From NCBI RefSeq assembly GCF_000813985.1, contig NZ_JWLJ01000006.1, positions 186,001-250,000 of the forward strand: a stretch of 64,000 nt of DNA, written 5' to 3'. Below are positions 36,255 through 44,667 of this stretch, one piece after another. A model generated the notes under the pieces. The model was not told where the DNA came from, searched no databases, and worked only from the letters and a program-made list of their open reading frames with translations. The stretch comes from Ruegeria sp. ANG-R. GTDB taxonomy: Bacteria; Pseudomonadota; Alphaproteobacteria; Rhodobacterales; Rhodobacteraceae. Each line of letters starts with the position of its first letter. Positions within the stretch are counted from its first letter, which is position 1. The translations under genes and the position numbers were made by a program.

Positions 36255-37304
36255 GGCTCTGTTGTACGAAACGGGTGAAGATCGAGCTTCCCCTTTCCTC
36301 GGAGGTACTTATCCTACGGGCTCTGTGACGGGTATGCCAAGAGCTGTGTAGCGGTTGAGAACCGCGATCCGGACCTGCAGCTCAGCAACTTGCCGACCGA
36401 AGTCTCTCGCCATGAGGCCTTGGCCAAGTCGTTTGACGCAATTCATCTTTGCCTCTGCGCGGCTCCGGCGGTGATAGCCGGTCAGCTTTCGCCATAGGAC
36501 CGGTCCGAGATACTTGCAGGCTCTCACGGCTTCGTTACGCGCGACGGCACCTTCTGTGGTTGGCTTCCAAGGTTGGGCAATTTTGCGTGGCGGAATGATG
36601 GCGGCGGCTCCCCGAGCGGCGATCACGTTGTGGCGCCTGCGTGTGTCATAAGCCCCATCGGCCGTGACTGTGGCAATCTCCTGATCGGGTGGGATCTGTT
36701 CCAGCAGATCGGGCAGCATTGGCGCGTCGCCGACGTTGCTTGTCGGGACCCCAACCGCGCGGATCTCCAGTGTTTCCTCGTCCATTCCAAGATGGAGCTT
36801 GCGTCAAAGGCGTTTCTTTGGCCCGCCATGCTTGCGGGCGTTCCACTCACCTTCACCTTCCGCCTTGATCCCGGTCGCACCGATCAGCAGATGGAGCGGC
36901 CCGGACCCACCACGGCAAGGAATAGCGACGTTCAGTGTCTTCTGGCGGCGGCACAGAGTGCTGAAGTTCGGCACTTTCCAGTCGATCCCCGCCAGACGCA
37001 GCAGGCTCTCGACAAAACCGGTCGTCTGCCGAAGGGGCATGCCGAAAAGCACCTTCATCGTCAGGCAAACCTGAATTGCAGCATCGCTGAACTCGGGCTG
37101 GCGACCGCGCTTGCCGGTCGGGGCCGCCTGCCAGGGCATCGCAGGATCAAACCAAATCGATAGCGAACCACGCTGCTTCCGCGCCGTGTTATACGACCGC
37201 CAGTTCTTTGTCTTGTACTTCGTGGGAAACCAGCTGCTCATGACCATCAGCTACCACCCTGGATGCAAACAGTGAATCCCTCACGCCTTTTGTGCAACAA
37301 AGCC
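36255..37304 (-). mobile_element. IS5-family insertion sequence, 1,050 bp, with terminal inverted repeats
   Basis: The ends are imperfect inverted repeats of 23 bases (36255-36277 against 37282-37304, 18 matching): GGCTCTGTTGTAC on the left and GGCTTTGTTGCAC on the right strand. One transposase reading frame fills the interior. The flanking bases (CCAC left, CATG right) do not form a target duplication. The left end lies 30 bases after soxG, and the right end falls inside a GIY-YIG gene. Lack of duplication suggests that recombination or deletion took place at the element. Confidence 0.85.
36309..37241 (-). pseudogene. IS5-family transposase with in-frame stop
   Basis: The frame from ATG 37241 encodes MSSWFPTKYKTKNWRSYN and continues through RRQKTLNVAIP and LHLLIGATGIKAEGEGEWNARKHG. 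A TGA at 36804-36806 replaces what is normally Trp in the KRRxWRKLHLG segment. The same frame then continues with VTADGAYDTRRRHNVI and KLTGYHRRSRAEAKM, the DDE domain. A single TGG-to-TGA change explains the break, so the element cannot move on its own. Confidence 0.85.
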
Positions 37305-37784
37305 CATGAATACCGTGAACAACTGAAGGCAGAGAAAGACGAGCGCGCCCGTGCCATGGCCGAGATGACAAAGTCCGGATACGTCTATGTCATTTCTAAT
37401 GTCGGTTCATTTGGGGAGGACTTGGTCAAAATCGGCCTGACCCGGCACCTTGATCCCAACGATCGGGTTCGCGAGCTGGGTGATGCCAGCGTACCATTCG
37501 GTTTCGACACGCATGCGATGATCTATTCTGAAGGGGCACCTGCACTGGAAGCGGCGCTCCACAAGGAGTTTGCGGAGCAACGCGTGAACATGGCGAACAT
37601 GAGAAAAGAGTTCTTTCGTGTTTCGCTTGATGAGGTCGAAGACGCTATGGCAAGACTCGCACCCGATGCTGAATTCTTCAAAGATCGCGAAGCTCAGGAA
37701 TGGCATGAAACCATGGCGCGACGGAAGGAGAAGCTGATGAAAGTCAACAACTCAGAGACAGACGAGCTGCCTGCCGAGATATAA
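37305..37784 (+). pseudogene. GIY-YIG-like T5orf172/MUG113-domain protein, 5' end removed by IS5 element
   Basis: The remaining C-terminal 159 residues start exactly at the IS boundary. They contain SGYVYVISNVGSFGEDLVKIGLTRHLDPNDRVRELGDASVPF and ALHKEFAEQRVNMANMRKEFFRV, the T5orf172/MUG113 domain of the GIY-YIG nuclease superfamily. Such domains form the C-terminus of DUF4041 proteins found in phages and defence-type loci. An in-frame ATG inside the IS (37263) could still drive expression of a fusion. The N-terminal part is not elsewhere in the window. Confidence 0.75.
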
Positions 37785-37933
37785 CTTCAAGGTTCCCGGC
37801 AGCCTGTGAAACTGTCCTGGCTATGGGCTGTGAGTGGGCATCCGATCGGTCCGATAAATGCTGAGCAACTTGTTCAGACCGGAGCAATCGGTGACCGCAA
37901 TTTAAGACTTAGGGTCAATTTTCTGGCCTTGAG

Positions 37934-38836
37934 CTACATACTGGTGGCCTTACCCGCGAAACGATCGGTCAAAAAATCAACTAAGGACCGAACCCGCCGC
38001 GGCAGGAAGCGCATTTCCGGGCGCAAAATGAAGATTCCACCACCCGCGTCCGGTTCCACATGATCGGGCAACACCGGGAGCAAGCAACCTGTATGCAAGT
38101 CATGGGAGATAAGAAACTCCGGCAGCCATGCTATGCCGCGTCCCGCGCGGCACGCCGCATGGAGCGCGTCAAGACTGTTGCAGGAAAATCCTGGACCAAG
38201 CCGCGACAAACCCCCAACAGGTCGTATGAAGCCCCAATCCGAAATCTGTTTTTCCTGCCCCAGGCGCAGACATCTGTGTGATGTGAGTTCCTCCGGTTGT
38301 CGAGGAACACCATGTTGTTCGAGATAGACGGGCGCGGCGCAGGGAATCCGCCGATTGTTCATCAGCTTTCGCGAGATGAGGGATGAGTCAGGCAACACGC
38401 CACTTCGAACCGCGACATCGAAGCCCTCTCCGACCAGGTCAACGATCTTGTCCGTCAGCAGCAGTTCGACTTCCACCTCAGGATTGAGTTCCATGAATTC
38501 GATCACCAGTGGGACCACATGTAGCTGACCAAGGGCCGCTGAACTTGTCACACGGATCACGCCGCGCAGGTTACCGACATCATCAGCAATATCCTCTTCT
38601 AATGCTGTCAGGCGGTTAAGAAGGTCCCGTGCTTCCTCCGCATATCGCCGGCCCGCCTCCGTCAAGGTCATGCGTCGAGTCGAGCGGACAAGTAGAGGCA
38701 CCCGCAACCGCTGCTCTAACTGATGCACCCGCTTGCCCACGGCAGATGGGGTGTATCCCAAAACCCGCGCAGCGGCCGAAAAACTACCGTGATCAATCAC
38801 GGCCATCAGGATTTCCAGTTCCGTCTTCTGTGACAT
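37934..38836 (-). CDS. LysR-family transcriptional regulator
   Basis: A 300-residue LTTR. The N-terminal winged helix reads LEILMAVIDHGSFSAAARVLGYTPSAVGKRVHQLEQRLRVPLLVRSTRRM; a periplasmic-binding-like effector domain follows from about residue 90 (CrgA/DhcR-like class). It is divergent from the Old Yellow Enzyme gene at 38938 with a 101-base spacer, the usual LTTR arrangement, and so probably regulates it. Confidence 0.9.
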   Translation of the reverse strand: MSQKTELEILMAVIDHGSFSAAARVLGYTPSAVGKRVHQLEQRLRVPLLVRSTRRMTLTEAGRRYAEEARDLLNRLTALEEDIADDVGNLRGVIRVTSSAALGQLHVVPLVIEFMELNPEVEVELLLTDKIVDLVGEGFDVAVRSGVLPDSSLISRKLMNNRRIPCAAPVYLEQHGVPRQPEELTSHRCLRLGQEKQISDWGFIRPVGGLSRLGPGFSCNSLDALHAACRAGRGIAWLPEFLISHDLHTGCLLPVLPDHVEPDAGGGIFILRPEMRFLPRRVRSLVDFLTDRFAGKATSM

Positions 38837-38937
38837 CTGTTCCTAAAACTATCAAACCTTTATCCAAATAACCCAGTTATCGCACAGGGTTTTCCAAATT
38901 ATCTAAGGTCGAGACTGAAAAACCAAGGAGAATCGCG

Positions 38938-40134
38938 TTGTCCACCGCTTCAAACATCTCCCTCTTCACCCCCCTTACTCTGCCGAACGGGCGTGTGTTG
39001 AAGAACCGGATCATAAAATCGGCCATGTCAGATTCACTGGCGAATGGTCAGGGCAACCCGACCGCTGCACAGATACGGCTCTATGAACGCTGGGCTGAGG
39101 GTGGTCTGGCAGCGTCAATCATCGGTGAGGTGCAGGGAGATTCGCGTTACCCTGAAAAACCCGGCAATCTGGTGCTCGATGATTCTGCTGACATGGTAGC
39201 ATTCCGTGAACTTGCGCGGCGCGGGTCGGTTAACTCGGCGCAGCTCTGGCTACAGCTTGGTCATGCCGGAGCTCTGGCGCATCGTCCGCTCAGCCAACCC
39301 AAAGGGCCGAGCGCCATCGACTTTCCTGATTTCCGAAGCGAAGCCATGTCACTTGCCGAGATCAAGGCCATTCCAGATCGTTTTGCCAACACAGCCCGTC
39401 TTGCAGCCGAGTTGGGATTTGGCGGCGTCCAGGTTCATGCCGCGCACGGTTTTCTTTTGAGCCAGTTCCTCTCCCCGCTCTTCAATCACCGGACGGATGC
39501 CTATGGTGGGTCGATCCTGGCGCGGATGCGCCTGCTGATCGAAACGGTCGAAGCCGTCCGCGCCGCGGTGCCGCCCGACTTTGCGGTTGCGGTTAAATTG
39601 AACGCCACCGACCAGCTTGACGGTGGGCTAACGGAAGAAGACGCGCTCAGAGTGGTTGCAGGGCTAGAAGGCAAAGGTGTCGATCTATTGGACGTCAGCG
39701 GCGGAACCTATTTTCCCGGCGCGCCATCAAGTTCCGAACGCGCGACCAAAGGCCCGTATTTTCTGGACTTCGCCCGGGCGGCGCGTGCGTTGATCTCGAC
39801 CCCGCTCATGGTCACCGGAGGGTTCAAACATTACCAAGAGGCCGAGGCTGCGATCCTTTCAGGGAATGTGGATGCGGTGGGTATCGCGCGCGGGCTCGTC
39901 CTCGATCCACATTTGCCCAAGACATGGCGGATCGGAAAAGGCGATCCTGTTTTCCCTCGCTTCGCCACTCTGCCGCCGGGAGGGATGACGGCATGGTTCA
40001 CCATGAGAATGACGGATCTCGGGGAAGATCAGGAAGGAGCGGTAGATCGGGACATCGCCCAGGCTGTCACTGATTATGAAGAACGCGACGGGCAGCGCGC
40101 AGAGATATGGAAAACAAGGTTTGCTTTTCGTTAA
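38938..40134 (+). CDS. Old Yellow Enzyme family NADH:flavin oxidoreductase
   Basis: A 398-residue FMN barrel starting with TTG at 38938 after AAGGAG. Signatures are LKNRIIKSAMSDSLA at the N-terminus, QLWLQLGHAGA, VQVHAAHGFLLSQFLSPLFNHRTDAYGGS with the HxxH/N and Tyr active-site residues, and VTGGFKH near the phosphate site. These enzymes reduce activated C=C bonds or act on related substrates using NAD(P)H. The divergent LysR gene suggests induction by an electrophile or substrate. Confidence 0.9.
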   Translation: MSTASNISLFTPLTLPNGRVLKNRIIKSAMSDSLANGQGNPTAAQIRLYERWAEGGLAASIIGEVQGDSRYPEKPGNLVLDDSADMVAFRELARRGSVNSAQLWLQLGHAGALAHRPLSQPKGPSAIDFPDFRSEAMSLAEIKAIPDRFANTARLAAELGFGGVQVHAAHGFLLSQFLSPLFNHRTDAYGGSILARMRLLIETVEAVRAAVPPDFAVAVKLNATDQLDGGLTEEDALRVVAGLEGKGVDLLDVSGGTYFPGAPSSSERATKGPYFLDFARAARALISTPLMVTGGFKHYQEAEAAILSGNVDAVGIARGLVLDPHLPKTWRIGKGDPVFPRFATLPPGGMTAWFTMRMTDLGEDQEGAVDRDIAQAVTDYEERDGQRAEIWKTRFAFR

Positions 40135-40542
40135 ACCCATACAAAGGCAAGCCAAGCATAGTTGGAGCAAAAACAACTGTTTATGCTGAACTACGCAATG
40201 ATCTATTCCGTAGAGGCATCGGCATTGTAAATCGTCTTACCCCACAAAAAAAATTTTCGTGGGGTAAGGTGATGATCACGAACACACGGCAACCGGAACA
40301 GCCGCCTGCACTGACCTTTTGGGACTTAAAAAGCGATCCGGCCTCCAATCTCTTTGGATCAACCGAACTCAAGCCCACTGGCAATAAGACCTATTGGTGC
40401 GGTCGACACCGGGTCGGCAAAGGAGTTATCGATCAAAGTATCGCTGAACACAGTGACCATCTCAGAGATCTGACATCCCGCCACAGGACAATCGTCGTGG
40501 CTGCGGTTACGAATTTGTTTTCTACTGCAAGTTTCTCGAGAT
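40135..40542. other. 408-base stretch without a recognisable gene
   Basis: A 171-codon frame (40107-40622) runs through here but overlaps the OYE gene end and has no family character; it would need an improbable start. The only clear structure is the hairpin at 40236-40268. Confidence 0.5.
40236..40268. repeat. Perfect 10-base inverted repeat with A/T loop
   Basis: CTTACCCCAC (40236-40245) and GTGGGGTAAG (40259-40268) are exact complements separated by 13 bases consisting of eight A, four T and a C. No T run follows on either strand, so it is not a standard terminator. It lies 102 bases after the OYE stop. Confidence 0.6.
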
Positions 40543-40908
40543 TCACGCACATCCCGCGTCCTTCAATATTCTTAACATCTCCGCCTTTTCGTCTGCGCTC
40601 GCGGCTTCATCCCGCAGCATGATCTCAAAGGCGTCACGACGTTCACAAATGATCGAGATGCCGATCGCAGGAAGCGCAGCTTCAATGAATGTCCTCGCTG
40701 ACGGTATGACACTCGAGTCGACGCGCATAACGATAAACGAGGATACAGAATTCCGGTCCGATCCGGCGTGCTGCTCGAAACTGAAATGGGCGCCATCAAA
40801 CCTATCTTTGACAATGTCGTATAGCACCCGCAGTTTGTCAGCGCGCCTCTCGATAGCCAGCCGATCCTCCTCCTTAAGCTCCCTAATTTTGATTTCTTTC
40901 ATATTCAT
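40543..40908 (-). CDS. Small hypothetical protein
   Basis: A 121-residue protein from ATG 40908 (MNMKEIKIRELKEEDRLAIERRADKLRVL), rich in charged residues at both ends with a more hydrophobic middle (SSFIVMRVDSSVIPSARTFIEAALPAIGISIICE). The start is fixed by an ATGA overlap with the upstream gene and a GAGAGGA site. I do not recognise the family. The coupled arrangement argues that it is translated. Confidence 0.55.
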   Translation of the reverse strand: MNMKEIKIRELKEEDRLAIERRADKLRVLYDIVKDRFDGAHFSFEQHAGSDRNSVSSFIVMRVDSSVIPSARTFIEAALPAIGISIICERRDAFEIMLRDEAASADEKAEMLRILKDAGCA

Positions 40909-41165
40909 CTGATCCTCTCCGCTTGCGTCTCCGATCCCAGCACCAGGAACTTGGCGTTTTGTGAATACGGCCCACATTCAGGAGTCACGTGCGCCGAATT
41001 CTCCTCAAATGCATCGGCCCAGATCTCATATTCCTCTTTAGTAGCCTCATCAGGTGACAACGCATTGTGCAACGCAGATACGACGCATTCACTGGCGGCT
41101 TTACGCAACAAACGACCTTTGGTTTCCCGTCGCCCCAAGAGCTTCTTTGCATGGTCATCACACAT
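40905..41165 (-). CDS. Small hypothetical protein, coupled to the next gene
   Basis: An 86-residue frame from ATG 41165 (MCDDHAKKLLGRRETKGRLLRKAASECVV), with an acidic middle (EATKEEYEIWADAFEEN). The frame is open further upstream but the composition there is unlike protein. Its stop overlaps the start of the next small gene. There is no recognised family and no convincing ribosome site, so it is less certain than its partner. Confidence 0.45.
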   Translation of the reverse strand: MCDDHAKKLLGRRETKGRLLRKAASECVVSALHNALSPDEATKEEYEIWADAFEENSAHVTPECGPYSQNAKFLVLGSETQAERIR

Positions 41166-41352
41166 GCGAGAAATTTTACTCTTGGCTCTCGGCAACAGCA
41201 AAAGGGCGGAGCGTAACCAAGTTATAGGCTTTTGTTTTACAACAATTCTTTTTCTGGGGGTTTTTCCCGACAACTTGATTTTTGGATTTCTCGGGGGGCG
41301 TAGCGTAACCAAGGCTTGTGAGAGATGATGGAAATTCCCGACCCGCCGTCTC

Positions 41353-42378
41353 TCAGGCCTCTCCATGATTGCACTCTCGAAGCTGGAACAACCCCAGAGC
41401 ACTCACGACTTCGCGCTTCGTCGCATCGGTTCGCTCGCGGGCCCGCTCAGTGCCGTTCCGGATGACATTCAGAACATGGTCGCGATGTTCAGACAAATGC
41501 GCCCGCTGCTCGCGGATGGGTGCAATGAACGCCTGCAATATGTCTTCCAACCGTGCCTTGATCTTACCATCGCCAAGGCCGCCGCGTTGATAATGCGCCT
41601 TGAGATCTGCCAGATCATCCTTGGCCTCATCAAAGGCATCCAGATAGTTGAAGACCACATTGCCCTCGACCTGACCGGGATCCTCTACGCGCAAGTGGTT
41701 CGGGTCCGTGAACATGGCCCGGACGGCGCTACGGATCTCGTCGGGAGACGCAGAAAGCGAAATCGCATTGCCTCCGGACTTGGACATTTTCGCCTTTCCG
41801 TCAATCCCTGGCAGCCGGCCGGATTTGGGAATGACAGCGCACGCTTCAGGCAGAACCACCGCGCCTGCGGTTGCATTTATCCTGCGCACCAGCTCGTTTG
41901 TTTGCTCGATCAGGGGCGCCTGGTCTTCGCCGACGGGCACGACCGTAGCCTTGAATGCGGTGATATCCGCCGCCTGTGCTGCGGGATAGCAGAGAAAGCC
42001 GGCGGGGATGTTTCTGCCGAAACCGCGTGCCCGGATTTCATCTTTGATCGTCGGGTTGCGCTCCAGCCTCGCGACGGTGACGAAGTTCAAATAGAGCATC
42101 GACAGCTCCGCCAGCGCAGGCAGGTGCGATTGCAGGCAGATCGTTGTCCGCTCGGGGTCGATGCCCACAGCCAGATAGTCCAGCGCGACTTCGATGACGT
42201 TGCGACGCACCTTGTCGGGATCATGCGCGTTGTCGGTCAGGGCTTGCGTGTCCGCCAGGAGCAGGAATTGTTCATGGCTGTCTTGATAGCGCAGGCGATT
42301 GGAAAGCGATCCCGCGTAGTGGCCGATATGCAGCGGCCCCGTGGTGCGGTCTCCGGTCAGTATGACAGGTTTGGTCAT
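41353..42378 (-). CDS. trpS: Tryptophan--tRNA ligase under Trp attenuation
   Basis: A 341-residue class I synthetase. The ATP motifs are TGDRTTGPLHIGHYAGSL (HIGH at about residues 17-20) and AKMSKS near residue 200; YPAAQAADI and the VPVGEDQAPLIE helix are typical TrpRS. It charges tRNA-Trp. Start 42378 has ACGAGGA upstream; the frame upstream of it is part of the leader RNA. Transcription appears controlled by the leader peptide and terminator at 42428-42530, so expression should rise when charged tRNA-Trp is short. It may be a second, inducible TrpRS, as with indolmycin-resistant enzymes of Streptomyces; a second copy cannot be checked here. Confidence 0.92.
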   Translation of the reverse strand: MTKPVILTGDRTTGPLHIGHYAGSLSNRLRYQDSHEQFLLLADTQALTDNAHDPDKVRRNVIEVALDYLAVGIDPERTTICLQSHLPALAELSMLYLNFVTVARLERNPTIKDEIRARGFGRNIPAGFLCYPAAQAADITAFKATVVPVGEDQAPLIEQTNELVRRINATAGAVVLPEACAVIPKSGRLPGIDGKAKMSKSGGNAISLSASPDEIRSAVRAMFTDPNHLRVEDPGQVEGNVVFNYLDAFDEAKDDLADLKAHYQRGGLGDGKIKARLEDILQAFIAPIREQRAHLSEHRDHVLNVIRNGTERARERTDATKREVVSALGLFQLRECNHGEA

Positions 42379-42427
42379 ATGGGTGTCCTCGTAGATTGTG
42401 AGGCACCGCATTGGGGAGCATGGATAC

Positions 42428-42451
42428 AAAAAGACCGCCCAAGCGGCGGCC
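42428..42451 (-). terminator. Attenuator terminator in the trpS leader
   Basis: On the minus strand a seven-base stem GGCCGCC/GGCGGTC (42445-42451 with 42433-42439, one G-T pair) with a five-base loop is followed by five T residues (42432-42428), 50 bases before the trpS ATG. An alternative pairing exists: GCGGCC at 42473-42478 can pair with the GGCCGC of the upstream arm and so prevent the terminator. Confidence 0.85.
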
Positions 42452-42479
42452 TCGGAATAGATGGTATTGTCCGGCCGCG

Positions 42480-42530
42480 TTATTTCGGGGCCAGCCACCA
42501 GAGTGTCGAAAGGAGCATCAGGTTATCCAT
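42480..42530 (-). CDS. trpS leader peptide with tandem Trp codons
   Basis: A 16-codon frame from ATG 42530 to TAA 42480-42482 encodes MDNLMLLSTLWWLAPK. The two adjacent TGG codons (11 and 12) lie just before a segment CTGGCC (42489-42494) that can pair with GGCC of the antiterminator strand at 42473-42478. Stalling at the Trp codons would free that strand and block the terminator. There is no Shine-Dalgarno site, but the promoter position suggests a leaderless start, as known for trpL of Sinorhizobium. Confidence 0.8.
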   Translation of the reverse strand: MDNLMLLSTLWWLAPK

Positions 42531-42537
42531 GCCGACA

Positions 42538-42566
42538 GCAGTATTGCCGGAAACGAATGCCGTCAA
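42538..42566 (-). promoter_or_regulatory. Candidate sigma-70-type promoter of the trpS leader
   Basis: On the minus strand TTGACG (42566-42561) is followed after 15-17 bases by a weak -10 (AATACT at 42545-42540 or TACTGC at 42543-42538). Transcription would start within a few bases of the leader ATG at 42530, which explains the lack of a ribosome-binding site there. Confidence 0.45.
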
Positions 42567-42738
42567 GCTGACACTGTGGGTGATTCAACCGCAGATCGCT
42601 TCACATAACACCCGTTCAGCGACGCTCGTGGTTCGTGATCCGGCGCGGGTTGAAGACCTTCACGAAGAAAAAGATGGTCCGCAGTATTCTGCCATTGCCT
42701 CGATGTTTGTGTAGCTGAAATCTCTGTAACCGATTTTG

Positions 42739-44139
42739 TTACACTGAAGTGTGCCAGACAAGCTTACCTGTCTCCAACTGACCTTCACTCATATCCTCTC
42801 TCGGGCACCAGATAGAAAAGCCATGCTCATGCTCTCTTAGAATGCCCAAAGCGTCATCAGATCGGAAAGTGATCAAACAATCCATGCCGCGCAGTTCAAC
42901 AGGATGCGTTGACGGGGGCAATGCGCGTCCAAACAAACGATGGAACCGGTATCCCGTGAGGACATCGGACAGAACACACTGTAGATACGAAGGTATGTCA
43001 GCGAGGTCACCCTTGTCGATACCGTCTTTCCTGTTTTTGACGTATGCCCTCAGATGCCGGGAAATGAACGCTTCGCGGCTTGGTGCAAGCGCCCATTTCA
43101 TCGAAACTTCACCAAGTTGTTCAGCAAATGCTCTGCGCTTCTCGAGGATGCTCTTCAGTTCACCCTGGTCGATTGGAGCATCAGGTGGCATCGCCTTTGC
43201 TTTCGCCACAAATTGATCGAAAGCTTCAAAAAATTCAGGGCCAAACCTTTCCATTGCCGCATAGTGCTGTGCCATCCGCTTGTCATGGCCTTCCAGGGGA
43301 GGCGAGTTTTCGTCACGTTGTGACATCTTCTGATTAAACTCCTGCCGCCACTTGTCGTCATAAGTGCGGTTGTAGGCAACGCGCTGGGCTTCGCCTGCTG
43401 CAATTCCCCAATTGGTGATCCACTCTTCGGCGGGTGGGTCGATAAACGCGCGGTCCTCGCCAGCGTCCATCTCGTAATGCAGATCGAGCGCCCAACGCGG
43501 GAACGTCTTTCCAAGATTGAAGAACCCGGCATCATTCAGATCCGGAAGATCCTCCGGGGCCTGCCTTGGCTGCGCTTTCTGCATCTGCTCCTCGGTCAGC
43601 TGAACAACGCGATAGCTACCCGTATCCTGGCGCAGGAAAGACACAAACAGAAGCAGCGCCCCACTGTCATTCAATTTGACAGGCTTTGGCTCTAACAAGG
43701 CACCAAGGTCGATCTGAAGAACAAAATGCATCGGTCTCCCGTCAGGGTCGCGCGGCCATGCGTGAGCAATCGGCAAAAGCGGCAAACCACCAAACCAGGA
43801 TGTTGCGGATTGGTTTGCCTCAAACGGTGAGCGGAGGTGCAAAAACCAAGTGGGCAGTTCCGCGGCACGATCAGCCTCACCATCCATAGCGAGAAGTTCG
43901 CTGTTTCGGAAATCATCGTCCTTGGTGTTCCAGACGGTTTCCTTCTCGGGTGTTGTGTTCAGCTTTGTTTCTTCCGGCCAGTGCTTGACAAGAAGACCGA
44001 CAAAACAAAGGGCAATGAAAAAGAACAGGCACAGAACGCCTTGCGCCAATGATATTTCACGTAGCTGGATGCCAATGGCGGCAATTGCCACAAACATGAA
44101 AGCTGCCGCGAAGAAAAAGGAGCTTATTATCTTTTGCAT
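42739..44139 (-). CDS. DUF1963 (YwqG-type) protein with two N-terminal membrane helices
   Basis: A 466-residue protein with hydrophobic segments at about 3-25 and 30-52, then a cytoplasmic or periplasmic DUF1963-type domain: SWFGGLPLLPIAHAWPRDPDGRPMHFVLQIDLG and LLLFVSFLRQDTGSYRVV. The central part is charged and helical. I use ATG 44139; the frame upstream opens only with a TTG. DUF1963 function is unknown. It is transcribed on its own, tail to tail with nothing obvious. Confidence 0.75.
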   Translation of the reverse strand: MQKIISSFFFAAAFMFVAIAAIGIQLREISLAQGVLCLFFFIALCFVGLLVKHWPEETKLNTTPEKETVWNTKDDDFRNSELLAMDGEADRAAELPTWFLHLRSPFEANQSATSWFGGLPLLPIAHAWPRDPDGRPMHFVLQIDLGALLEPKPVKLNDSGALLLFVSFLRQDTGSYRVVQLTEEQMQKAQPRQAPEDLPDLNDAGFFNLGKTFPRWALDLHYEMDAGEDRAFIDPPAEEWITNWGIAAGEAQRVAYNRTYDDKWRQEFNQKMSQRDENSPPLEGHDKRMAQHYAAMERFGPEFFEAFDQFVAKAKAMPPDAPIDQGELKSILEKRRAFAEQLGEVSMKWALAPSREAFISRHLRAYVKNRKDGIDKGDLADIPSYLQCVLSDVLTGYRFHRLFGRALPPSTHPVELRGMDCLITFRSDDALGILREHEHGFSIWCPREDMSEGQLETGKLVWHTSV

Positions 44140-44154
44140 GGGTGGATCGTTCAA

Positions 44155-44667
44155 TTGTTGCTCTCAATTGATCCACATCTAAACTTGAACTTTAGCAACC
44201 TAAAGCAGAATTAGACGCGACTAAAATTCGACCTTCCGTCTGTCGCCAACGTCGAAGTTAAAAGGGCTACCACGCAACTGGCGCCGGGGCCTTACTTGTG
44301 TCCCACCACACGGAATGCGCCGCCAGGAGACACGCCGCAGATACTCGTCAACCGGATGCCGCAGTTCAGGCCGCCGCGTAGTGCCTAAACACTTCCGTAG
44401 TGCCATCCTTTAGGATCAGGAAGACCGAATAGGCCTCTCGCTCAAGCCCAACGATCGGAGGCCCGGTCGGTCGCCGAGAGAGCGTGCAAGAAAGAAGGCC
44501 CCGCTCGACGTTTTATTGGCTCAGAAGTGAATGACGGTGGATGGCCGGCCAAACAATCAAACGACAAAAAAGACTTTACCGGTTGAGTTTTCGACAAACG
44601 GTTGAACTCAAGACGTTGCGAAGCATAACCTGACAGATACGATAATAATTCAAGAGATTACAAACAG
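44155..44667. other. 513-base stretch without a recognisable gene
   Basis: Only short frames occur, none with family character or a ribosome site. It separates two divergent genes and must hold their promoters, which I cannot place with confidence. Confidence 0.5.

Noticed and set aside
40107-40622. 171-codon plus-strand frame after the OYE gene
   Set aside because: It overlaps the OYE end, spans the hairpin, and ends antisense to a better-supported small gene.
41210-41313. 12-base direct repeat as an integration (att) site
   Set aside because: No integrase, tRNA gene or element lies between or beside the copies; noted only as a short repeat.
41365-42714. 449-codon plus-strand frame
   Set aside because: It is the antisense shadow of trpS and its leader; residue composition is unlike protein.
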